From: Erysipelotrichaceae bacterium
GTDB lineage: Bacteria; Bacillota_I; Bacilli_A; Erysipelotrichales; Erysipelotrichaceae
DNA length: 12,700 nucleotides
Assembly: GCA_030533035.1 (NCBI GenBank)
Contig: JAUNJW010000025.1
Location: 1-12,700, forward strand
Reading direction: 5' to 3'
The notes beneath the pieces were generated by a model that was given only the letters and a program-made list of their open reading frames with translations, was not told the DNA's origin and searched no databases. Position numbers and translations under genes: made by a program. This document shows positions 1-6,284 of the stretch, one piece after another; position 1 is the first letter of the stretch, and each line of letters begins with the position of its first letter.

Positions 1-410
1 CCGGCGACAGATCCAAAGCGGCGCTCGGCTCCTGGCGCGCCCGTGAATACTATGGCATGGAGTCGCTGCTGGAAAGGGTTCAGGATCTGAAAACCAACGT
101 GACAAGATTCCTGGTCATCGCGCCGGCGGCCCATCCGTATCCGGAAGACGCTGACAAGATTTCCATGATGATGGTGCTCAATCACCGGCCTGGCGCTCTT
201 TACAACATCCTCGGCATCCTGGCAAAAAACGGCGTCAACGTGCTCAAGCTGGAATCCCGCCCGATTGCCGGCGCCATGTTTGAATATCTTTTCTATATTG
301 ATTTTGAAGGAAATATCCGCAGCCGCGCCATTGCGGCCATGATCCATGAAATGGAACTGCGCTGCCTGAGGACAAGAATCCTTGGCTGCTACAAGAGGGC
401 TGAAATCTGA
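1..410 (+). CDS. pheA: Prephenate dehydratase, C-terminal part (5' end outside window)
   Basis: The last enzyme-specific step of phenylalanine synthesis, prephenate to phenylpyruvate with loss of water and CO2, in the cytoplasm. The frame is open from base 3, so 135 codons are visible and the gene begins left of the window; the ATG at 57 is internal. The visible part opens with the end of the catalytic domain, including the conserved Thr-Arg-Phe motif (visible residues 34-36), followed by an ACT domain with the two phenylalanine-binding motifs, here GALY (64-67; usually GALV) and ESRP (84-87). These motifs predict feedback inhibition by Phe. Whether a chorismate mutase domain is fused at the N-terminus cannot be seen. 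No strong terminator follows directly, so transcripts could run into the aroB leader. Family call is firm; the fused or unfused state is open. Confidence 0.93.
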   Translation, partial: GDRSKAALGSWRAREYYGMESLLERVQDLKTNVTRFLVIAPAAHPYPEDADKISMMMVLNHRPGALYNILGILAKNGVNVLKLESRPIAGAMFEYLFYIDFEGNIRSRAIAAMIHEMELRCLRTRILGCYKRAEI

Positions 411-424
411 ACATGCATACAATG

Positions 425-447
425 TAAATATTTTCAGAAAATATTTA
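425..447. promoter_or_regulatory. AT-rich 23-bp perfect palindrome, candidate operator
   Basis: Two 10-bp arms, TAAATATTTT (425-434) and AAAATATTTA (438-447), are exact inverted copies around a central CAG. It lies 15 bp after the pheA stop and ends one base before a possible -35 box at 448. The position and symmetry suit a binding site for a dimeric regulator of the aro operon. As RNA it would be a weak A-U hairpin and might instead serve as a poor terminator for pheA, but no T-tract follows. The palindrome is seen directly; the role is inferred. Confidence 0.4.
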
Positions 448-476
448 TTGAATATTTCATTCTGCGGGTGTACGAT
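448..476 (+). promoter_or_regulatory. Possible promoter of the aroB operon
   Basis: TTGAAT (448-453) and TACGAT (471-476) are separated by 17 bp. Each matches 4 of 6 consensus bases for the housekeeping sigma factor. Transcription would begin near 483, about 10 nt before the aromatic leader frame at 494 and after the palindrome at 425-447. The match is moderate, and read-through from pheA is an alternative source of the aroB transcript. Confidence 0.35.
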
Positions 477-493
477 GCCATTGGTTAAAGATT

Positions 494-532
494 ATGACAT
501 ACAGAGGTTATTTCAGCTTTATCTTCAGATAG
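494..532 (+). CDS. Aromatic-rich leader peptide of the aro operon (12 aa)
   Basis: A short frame runs ATG at 494 to TAG at 530-532 and encodes MTYRGYFSFIFR. Five of 12 residues are Tyr (codons at 500 and 509) or Phe (512, 518, 524), as in known Phe/Tyr attenuation leader peptides. It lies about 120 nt ahead of aroB, and its last codons are the 5' arm of the RNA helices that compete with the antiterminator. A ribosome slowed at the Tyr/Phe codons would cover 513-531 and keep that arm from pairing. Against the call: the ribosome site is weak (only AAAG at 487-490, 3 nt from the ATG), and such short frames occur by chance. The aromatic content, place and overlap with the helix together make it credible. 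Confidence 0.6.
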   Translation: MTYRGYFSFIFR

Positions 533-631
533 TCCGGGCAATGCAGATATTGCCCGTTTCATCACGAACAGGCATTATCTGAAAGAGAGCTGATCAGGCC
601 ATGCGGATAATGCCGCATGGTTTTTATTATT
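513..631 (+). promoter_or_regulatory. Transcription attenuator ahead of aroB (alternative RNA folds)
   Basis: Fold A has helices 513-518/588-593 (TCAGCT with AGCTGA) and 524-531/576-583 (TTCAGATA with TATCTGAA), enclosing an 8-bp hairpin at 535-542/549-556 that could act as an RNA polymerase pause. Fold B pairs 571-581 with 604-614 in 11 consecutive pairs, one of them G-U. Fold B uses bases 576-581 needed by fold A and bases 604-606 and 613-614 needed by the terminator stem (599-606/613-620). So fold A permits termination and fold B blocks it. The leader peptide at 494-532 ends inside the 5' arm of fold A, which links the switch to translation of Tyr/Phe codons. No T-box consensus is present. 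The pairings are read directly; the mechanism is inferred, and an effector-binding RNA or protein-controlled version is the alternative. Confidence 0.7.
599..631 (+). terminator. Intrinsic terminator of the aroB leader
   Basis: A perfect 8-bp stem, CCATGCGG (599-606) with CCGCATGG (613-620), closes a 6-nt loop and is followed by TTTTTATTATT (621-631). It stands only 3 nt before the aroB ribosome site and 17 nt before its start codon, so it can only serve as a conditional terminator for the operon downstream. Its loop and part of each arm form the 3' half of the antiterminator. Confidence 0.85.
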
Positions 632-648
632 TGCAGGAGGGATCAGGC

Positions 649-1653
649 ATGATCATCAATGTTCATACAAAAGACAGAGAGTATCCCGTATATCTGGAAA
701 GAGGGATTCTGAAAAGGGTGAAGGAGATCACCGGCAGACAGGGCCATGTCTTCATCGTCAGCGATGACGGTGTGGATCCCGTCTGGCGCAAGTGCCTGCA
801 GGATCAGTATCCGGACGCGCCTGTGCATATCTTTCCCAACGGGGAAGCCTCCAAAAACCTGACCGTCTGGTCAGAGATCCTTGAGGACATGCTGGAACAT
901 CATGTCTCAAGAAAAGACACTGTCATCGCCCTGGGAGGCGGTGTAGCCGGGGATATGGCCGGCTTTGCGGCAGCGACCTACATGAGAGGCATTCATTATA
1001 TCAATATCCCGACCACGACGATTTCCCAGATTGATTCCTCCATCGGCGGTAAAACAGCGGTGGACCTGGCCGGAAGGAAGAACAGCGTCGGCGCTTTCTG
1101 GCAGCCGGACGCGGTCTTCGTCGATCCGGATACACTTTCCACCCTGACGCCGAGGCATTTCAACAACGGCCTTGCCGAAGCTGTCAAGGAAGGACTGATC
1201 CGGGACGGGGAACTGTTTGAACTCTTTGAAAGAGATGACTGGCGGGATCACCTGGATGAAATCATCGGAAGATGCCTGATCATCAAGCGCGATATTGTTG
1301 AGCGGGATGAAAGGGAAGGCGGCGAACGGAAGCTGCTCAACTTCGGCCATACGTTCGGCCATGCCTATGAGACGTACTACGGACTGGACGGATACTACCA
1401 CGGGGAATGCGTTGCCATGGGCATGATGACAATCCTCGAAAATGAAGAAATCAGAACAAGGCTGGCGGCAGTCCTGGACAGGCTGCATCTGCCGAAAACA
1501 AATGACGCGGATCCTGCAGAGATCGCGAAGCTGATCCGCAATGACAAAAAAGCTGACCATGACACGGTCACAATGGTGCAGGTCCATGAAATCGGACACG
1601 GCATCCTGGAGGAGTGGACCATGGCAGATGTGGAAAGGAAGCTCGGACTATGA
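649..1653 (+). CDS. aroB: 3-dehydroquinate synthase
   Basis: Converts DAHP to 3-dehydroquinate, the second shikimate-pathway step, using NAD+ and a divalent metal. The 334-aa protein shows the nucleotide-binding stretch LGGGVAGD (residues 95-102), the IPTTTISQIDSSIGGKTAVD region, and three metal ligands by family alignment: Glu177 in AEAVKEG, His234 in NFGHTFGH and His251 in YHGE. The start at 649 is preferred because AGGAGG (635-640) lies 8 nt upstream; the frame stays open back to 601, but that start would fall inside the terminator hairpin. The length is slightly below the usual 350-360 residues, with a short N-terminal strand region. It is the first structural gene after the attenuator, and its stop overlaps the aroC start (ATGA). 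All key residues are present, so it should be active. Confidence 0.96.
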   Translation: MIINVHTKDREYPVYLERGILKRVKEITGRQGHVFIVSDDGVDPVWRKCLQDQYPDAPVHIFPNGEASKNLTVWSEILEDMLEHHVSRKDTVIALGGGVAGDMAGFAAATYMRGIHYINIPTTTISQIDSSIGGKTAVDLAGRKNSVGAFWQPDAVFVDPDTLSTLTPRHFNNGLAEAVKEGLIRDGELFELFERDDWRDHLDEIIGRCLIIKRDIVERDEREGGERKLLNFGHTFGHAYETYYGLDGYYHGECVAMGMMTILENEEIRTRLAAVLDRLHLPKTNDADPAEIAKLIRNDKKADHDTVTMVQVHEIGHGILEEWTMADVERKLGL

Positions 1654-2756
1654 AAAACACATTCGGAAACAATATCACCGTAACGCTGTTCGGCGAATCG
1701 CACGGCCCTTGTGTCGGCGCTGTCGTTGACGGCGTGCCGGCCGGGATCAGAATCGATATGGATCTGCTTGCCCGGATGATGAACCAGAGAAAAGCTTCCT
1801 CGAATATTTCGACGCCCAGACAGGAAAAGGATATTCCCCAGATTGTCAGCGGTGTTCTCGACGGGGTGACGGAAGGAACGCCCGTAACATTTCTGATTCC
1901 CAATGAAAAGAAAATCAGCCATGACTATAACGCCCTTGCAGGCAAACCGCGGCCGTCCCACGCCGACTACGCGGCCCGCATGCGCTACCGGGGATATGAA
2001 GACGCCAACGGCGGCGGCCATTTCTCCGGCAGACTGACAGCGCCGCTGGTGGCGGCCGGCGCCCTGTGCATGCAGATGCTGGCGGAAAAGGGCATTGCCA
2101 TCGGCACCCATATCGCTTCGCTGCACGGCATCAAGGACCGTCCGTTTGACGAAGAGAATCTGGCTGCCGACATTGCGGTTCTGGCGGAAAAGAAATTCCC
2201 GGTGCTCGATGAAAAAGCGGATGAGCTGATGCGCCAGGCGATTCTGGAGGCGGCTGCCGGAAAGGATTCCCTGGGCGGCATTCTTGACACAGCCGTCATC
2301 GGCCTGGATGCGGGAATCGGTGAACCGTGGTTTGATTCGGTGGAATCCATGCTGGCCCACGGTCTGTTCTCCATCGGCGCCGTCAAGGGCGTTGAATTCG
2401 GCACGGGCTTCGGATTTGAAGCGCTCAAAGGATCGCAGGCCAATGATCCCTTTGTGATCCGGGACGGAAAGGTTGTGACTTTGACAAATCATAACGGCGG
2501 CCTCAACGGCGGTCTGACCAACGGCATGCCGGTCCGCTTCCGCACTGTCGTCAAGCCGACTCCCTCCATCGCCCAGAAACAGAAAACCGTTGACCTTGAA
2601 AAATTCGAGGAGACCGAAATTGAAATCAGCGGCCGCCATGACCCGGCCATCATCCACCGGGCAAGGGCAGCTGTCGACGCCGTCACGGCAATCACGCTCT
2701 GCGACCTGCTGACGGCAAGATACGGCACCTCTTATTTCGAAGGAGAAGGAAAATGA
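1650..2756 (+). CDS. aroC: Chorismate synthase
   Basis: Makes chorismate from EPSP by a 1,4-anti elimination of phosphate, with reduced FMN as cofactor. The 368-aa protein has the GESHG signature (15-19), RPSHAD (101-106), GYEDANGGGHFSGRLTAP (115-132) and the C-terminal GRHDP (328-332). His18 and His104 correspond to the two catalytic histidines of the family. The middle motif differs from the GGGRSSARET form of Proteobacteria and is the variant I associate with Clostridia. The start at 1650 is chosen because it gives the conserved N-terminus and overlaps the aroB stop as ATGA; AAAGGA at 1634-1639 is its ribosome site. The C-terminus overlaps the next gene by 4 nt. How FMN is kept reduced is not visible; no flavin reductase domain is attached. 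Confidence 0.97.
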   Translation: MKNTFGNNITVTLFGESHGPCVGAVVDGVPAGIRIDMDLLARMMNQRKASSNISTPRQEKDIPQIVSGVLDGVTEGTPVTFLIPNEKKISHDYNALAGKPRPSHADYAARMRYRGYEDANGGGHFSGRLTAPLVAAGALCMQMLAEKGIAIGTHIASLHGIKDRPFDEENLAADIAVLAEKKFPVLDEKADELMRQAILEAAAGKDSLGGILDTAVIGLDAGIGEPWFDSVESMLAHGLFSIGAVKGVEFGTGFGFEALKGSQANDPFVIRDGKVVTLTNHNGGLNGGLTNGMPVRFRTVVKPTPSIAQKQKTVDLEKFEETEIEISGRHDPAIIHRARAAVDAVTAITLCDLLTARYGTSYFEGEGK

Positions 2757-3985
2757 AGCTGGGACTGATCGGATGGCCGCTGGGACACAGCTGGTCGCCT
2801 GAGATTCATAATCTTCTGATTCACGAACCGTATGAACTGATTCCCCTGCAGGAGGATCAGCTGGATGAATTCTTTGAAAAAAGAGATTTTGACGGCCTGA
2901 ATGTCACAATTCCCTACAAGCAGACCGTTATGAAATACCTTGATGAGATTGACCCGGCCGCCGAAGCCATCGGCGCCGTCAACACCATCGTCAATCAGGA
3001 TGGCAGGCTGAAGGGATACAACACCGACTATATCGGCCTGCGGGACATGATCCTGCATGCCGGCATTGACCTTAAGGAAGGAAGAACGGCAATTCTCGGC
3101 AGCGGCGGCGGTTCAAAGGCTGCTGTACAGGCAGTGAAGGAACTCGGCGGCACAGCTGACATCATCAGCCGGTCCGCGGAAAAGCCCGGCACCCTCACCT
3201 ATGGGGAACTGTATGAAAAGCAGGCGGAATACACCTGTCTGATCAACACGACGCCGGTCGGACTCAGCCCGCGCATGAATGACGTGCCTGTCCGCACTGA
3301 CCGCTGTGAGAATCTGAAAGCGGTGATTGACATCATTGCCAATCCGCTCTGTACAAAGCTTCTCTTTGAGGCAAAACAGAGGGAAATCAGGATTCTCGGC
3401 GGCTTTGAGATGCTGGTCAGGCAGGCCCTGGCCGCAGATGAATACTTCCTGGGCCGGAAGCTGGATCCTTCCCTGGCTGAAACATGCATGAAGGAGCTGT
3501 ACCGGCAGCGGCGCAATATCGTGATCATCGGCATGCCGACCTCGGGCAAGACAACGATATCGGTCATGCTGGCGCAAAAAACCGGAAAGAAACTGGTTGA
3601 AATGGACCGGGAAATCGAAAAGATGATGGGAACGACCATCGCCGAGTGCTTCGCGGAAAAAGGAGAGGATTACTTCCGGGCGGTTGAGACACGGGTCGCC
3701 GCGGCGGTCTGCGAAGGCAGCGGGCAGATCATCTCCTGCGGCGGCGGTGTCGTCACTGTTCCTGAAACAATGCGCCTGCTCAGCCACAACGGCCTGGTGA
3801 TCTGGCTGCAGCGCGATATCAGCCAGCTTTTTCCCACCGACTCAAGACCGCTCTCACGCGATGAGGCGGCCGTCCGCAGACTCTATGAACAACGTCTGCC
3901 GCTGTATACAAAATACGCGGACTGCATTATTGACAACACCGGGGATATTGAGGAAACAATCCGCGATATCCTGGCGGTCATTTAG
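2753..3985 (+). CDS. aroE-aroK: Fused shikimate dehydrogenase - shikimate kinase
   Basis: A 410-aa two-domain enzyme covering consecutive steps: 3-dehydroshikimate to shikimate (NADPH), then shikimate to shikimate-3-phosphate (ATP). Residues 1 to about 250 are AroE: GHSWSP (11-16), NVTIPYK (50-56, catalytic Lys56), NTDYIG (90-95, catalytic Asp92), the nucleotide-binding LGSGGGSKAA (115-124) and GGFEML (216-221). Residues from about 254 on are AroK: P-loop GMPTSGKTT (260-268), Asp285, Arg309, the GGG at 330-332 and the lid Arg365 in DSRPLSR. The usual Asp-x-Asp of the kinase is Glu283-x-Asp285. The domains meet with almost no linker (residues 250-254). The start overlaps the aroC stop (ATGA), with AAGGAG 8 nt upstream. 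No frameshift lies between domains, so this is a true fusion. Confidence 0.94.
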   Translation: MKLGLIGWPLGHSWSPEIHNLLIHEPYELIPLQEDQLDEFFEKRDFDGLNVTIPYKQTVMKYLDEIDPAAEAIGAVNTIVNQDGRLKGYNTDYIGLRDMILHAGIDLKEGRTAILGSGGGSKAAVQAVKELGGTADIISRSAEKPGTLTYGELYEKQAEYTCLINTTPVGLSPRMNDVPVRTDRCENLKAVIDIIANPLCTKLLFEAKQREIRILGGFEMLVRQALAADEYFLGRKLDPSLAETCMKELYRQRRNIVIIGMPTSGKTTISVMLAQKTGKKLVEMDREIEKMMGTTIAECFAEKGEDYFRAVETRVAAAVCEGSGQIISCGGGVVTVPETMRLLSHNGLVIWLQRDISQLFPTDSRPLSRDEAAVRRLYEQRLPLYTKYADCIIDNTGDIEETIRDILAVI

Positions 3986-4002
3986 AAAGAGAGAAGCCGG
4001 AA

Positions 4003-5019
4003 ATGATTATTACACTGAAAAAGAACGCACCCCGCGACGAAGTCGAAAAGCTGACACAGTCTTTTGAGGAAAAAGGCCTTCAGGTTCATGAGATCCTGGG
4101 TCAGGACTTTAATGTTTTCGGCCTTGTCGGCGACACTTCATATATTTATGAACGTGATATCCTGGCCAATATCTGGGTTGAAAACGTCCAGCGTGTTTCC
4201 GCCCCCTACAAGCTGGCCAACAGGATGTTCCATCCCGAGGATACCATCGTCGACGTGGCCGGCGTCAAAGTCGGCGGCAATGAAAAAGTTGTGATCATCG
4301 GCGGACCCTGTTCGGTTGAAGGAAAAGACCAGATCTGCCGGATCGCCCAGGAAGTAAAGGAATGCGGCGCCGACATGCTCAGAGGCGGCGCCTACAAACC
4401 CCGTACTTCTCCCTATGCGTTCCAGGGCCTTGGCTATGAGGGCATTCTTGACCTGGCGGAAGCCAGGAAGATCTCCGGTCTGCCGGTTGTGTCTGAACTG
4501 ATGTCGGCAGACAAGATTGATGAGTTTGAAGCCAATGTCGACCTTGTCCAGATCGGCGCCCGGAACATGCAGAACTTCGACCTGCTCAAGGCAGTCGGCC
4601 ATATGAACAAGCCGGTCCTGCTCAAGCGCGGCATGAGCGCCACCATTGAGGAATGGATCATGTCGGCGGAATATATCATGGCCAACGGCAATCCCAATGT
4701 CATTTTCTGCGAGCGCGGCATCCGCACATTCGAAAAATATACAAGAAACACGATGGATCTGGCAGTCATTCCGATCATCAAGGAAAGAACGCATCTGCCC
4801 ATTATCATCGATCCTTCCCACGCCAGCGGCGACTGGAAGCTGATCGAACCGCTGGCCCTGGCCGCGGTGGCAGCCGGTGCCGACGGTCTGATCATTGAAG
4901 TCCATGACCATCCGTCCAGTGCCTGGAGTGACGGCGCCCAGTCGCTCAAGCCGGAGAAATTCCAGCAGGTGATTGAAAAGGCGCGCCGTGTCGCCGGCGC
5001 CATCGGGAGGGATCTGTAA
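4003..5019 (+). CDS. aroF: 3-deoxy-7-phosphoheptulonate (DAHP) synthase, type I-beta with regulatory domain
   Basis: Condenses phosphoenolpyruvate and erythrose-4-phosphate, the entry step of the pathway. The 338-aa protein resembles the Thermotoga maritima enzyme along its whole length: an N-terminal ferredoxin-like domain (about 1-70) and a TIM barrel with GPCSVEG (101-107), RGGAYKPRTSPY (127-138), KRG (208-210), IIDPSH (268-273) and the C-terminal SDG (309-311). Metal ligands by that comparison are Cys103, His273, Glu299 and Asp310, all present. In the Thermotoga enzyme the N-terminal domain mediates inhibition by Tyr and Phe, so the same is expected here. The gene sits 17 nt after aroE-aroK, the longest gap in the operon, with a weak GAGAAG ribosome site at 3991-3996. 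The symbols aroF, aroG and aroA are all used for this family. Confidence 0.95.
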   Translation: MIITLKKNAPRDEVEKLTQSFEEKGLQVHEILGQDFNVFGLVGDTSYIYERDILANIWVENVQRVSAPYKLANRMFHPEDTIVDVAGVKVGGNEKVVIIGGPCSVEGKDQICRIAQEVKECGADMLRGGAYKPRTSPYAFQGLGYEGILDLAEARKISGLPVVSELMSADKIDEFEANVDLVQIGARNMQNFDLLKAVGHMNKPVLLKRGMSATIEEWIMSAEYIMANGNPNVIFCERGIRTFEKYTRNTMDLAVIPIIKERTHLPIIIDPSHASGDWKLIEPLALAAVAAGADGLIIEVHDHPSSAWSDGAQSLKPEKFQQVIEKARRVAGAIGRDL

Positions 5020-6284
5020 TGCGGGTCACTCTCGAGCCTCACTTTACAGGCCCGGCTGAAGCCGGGATTCCATCTTCCAAATCACTCGGCCACCGGGCGC
5101 TGATTGCGGCTGCCCTGGCGGAAGGGACCTCTTTTCTCTATGGCCTGGGCATGTCAAAGGACATTGAAGCGACAATGAACGCAATGAAAACGTTCGGCGC
5201 TGTCTTTGAGCAGCAGGGTGATCTGCTCGCCGTTCATGGCTGCGGCGGGAAACTTTACGCCGATACTGCGATCGACTGCTGCGAGTCCGGCAGCACTCTG
5301 CGTTTTCTGATTCCGCTGGCTGCTCTTGATGGAACAGAAACACGGTTCAGCGGACAGGGAAGGCTGATGAAAAGACCCCTGGACGTCTATGAAAAAATCT
5401 TTGCAGAGCAGAATCTTCCCTTTGAACAGAGTGAAGAAGGCGTGCGTCTTTGCGGTCCGTTGAAAGCAGGCGTTTACACGGTTGACGGAAATATCTCCTC
5501 ACAGTTTATCAGCGGTCTTCTTTTCGCGCTGCCGCTGCTGGACGGGGACAGTGAAATCAGGATCAAAGAACCGTTTGAATCAGCTTCCTATGTGACCCTG
5601 ACACTTGAAACACTGAAGGCGGCAGGCATCAGGATCGGGCAGGAAGGACTGACATTCAGGGTTCCCGGAAACCAGACATACCGGCCAGTCAGGCTCACTG
5701 TGGACGGCGATGATTCCCAGGCGGCTTTCTTTGCCGGGCTGGCGCTGACAGCGCGCATACCGGTATCCGTTCACGGGATTTCGCATGAATCAAAACAGCC
5801 GGATCATGTCATCTTTTCCCTGCTGAAGGACTTTGGCGCCCGCATCAGTGAAACCGAAGACGGATATCTGGTCTGTCCTGAAGAAATCAAAGCCATCCAT
5901 GCGGATCTGTCGGACTGTCCTGATCTTGGCCCGGTGCTGTTTGCCCTGGCCGGGACGGCAGAGGGCACCAGCGTTTTCACCGGCTGTGGGCGCTTACGGA
6001 TCAAGGAGAGCGACCGGATCGCCGCCATGCAGGAAGAACTCGCGAAACTCGGTGTCCGCCTGGAAGCGGAAGATGATACAGTATATGTCACCGGTACAGA
6101 ATCCATACAGGGCGGCGTCACTCTCGATGGCCACAATGACCACAGAATCGTCATGGCGCTTTCCGTCCTGGCGGCCTGCGCACAGAAGCCTGTGAGCATT
6201 GAAGGCGCCCAGGCAGTGAACAAGTCCTATCCGGGATTCTTCAGTGATCTTGAAAAGACCGGGATGGAGGTGACATATGATTGA
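5019..6284 (+). CDS. aroA: 3-phosphoshikimate 1-carboxyvinyltransferase (EPSP synthase)
   Basis: Transfers the enolpyruvyl group of PEP to shikimate-3-phosphate; this is the target of glyphosate. The 421-aa protein shows SKSLGHR (20-26), ESGSTLRF (89-96), SSQFISG (160-166), DGDDSQAAFF (229-238), SDCPDLGP (298-305, Asp302 as catalytic aspartate), RIKESDR (327-333), GHNDHRIVMA (371-380) and NKSYPG (401-406). By alignment to the E. coli enzyme, Lys21, Arg95, Glu330, Arg376 and Lys402 match active-site residues. In the glyphosate-contact loop the E. coli Thr97 and Pro101 positions are Ser92 and Phe96. The start overlaps the aroF stop by one base (TAATG) with GGGAGG at 5005-5010; the end overlaps tyrA by 8 nt. 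Confidence 0.96.
   Translation: MRVTLEPHFTGPAEAGIPSSKSLGHRALIAAALAEGTSFLYGLGMSKDIEATMNAMKTFGAVFEQQGDLLAVHGCGGKLYADTAIDCCESGSTLRFLIPLAALDGTETRFSGQGRLMKRPLDVYEKIFAEQNLPFEQSEEGVRLCGPLKAGVYTVDGNISSQFISGLLFALPLLDGDSEIRIKEPFESASYVTLTLETLKAAGIRIGQEGLTFRVPGNQTYRPVRLTVDGDDSQAAFFAGLALTARIPVSVHGISHESKQPDHVIFSLLKDFGARISETEDGYLVCPEEIKAIHADLSDCPDLGPVLFALAGTAEGTSVFTGCGRLRIKESDRIAAMQEELAKLGVRLEAEDDTVYVTGTESIQGGVTLDGHNDHRIVMALSVLAACAQKPVSIEGAQAVNKSYPGFFSDLEKTGMEVTYD

Noticed and set aside
382..582. 66-codon frame, and its 35-codon version starting at 475, as the leader peptide
   Set aside because: The long form overlaps pheA. The 475 form has a poor ribosome site, only 3 aromatic residues in 35, and would start within the -10 box of the candidate promoter. 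The 12-codon frame at 494 fits much better, though the 475 form is not excluded.
411..648. T-box riboswitch ahead of the aro operon
   Set aside because: No T-box consensus (TGGNACCGCG-like) is present in the antiterminator, and no stem I pattern is seen. The antiterminator is a plain long helix.
601..648. Longer aroB with a start at 601
   Set aside because: It would begin inside the terminator hairpin without a ribosome site; the ATG at 649 has AGGAGG 8 nt upstream and gives the family N-terminus.
1395..2657. 420-codon antisense open frame over aroB and aroC
   Set aside because: It is a compositional shadow of GC-rich coding sequence; the + strand genes have complete family motifs.
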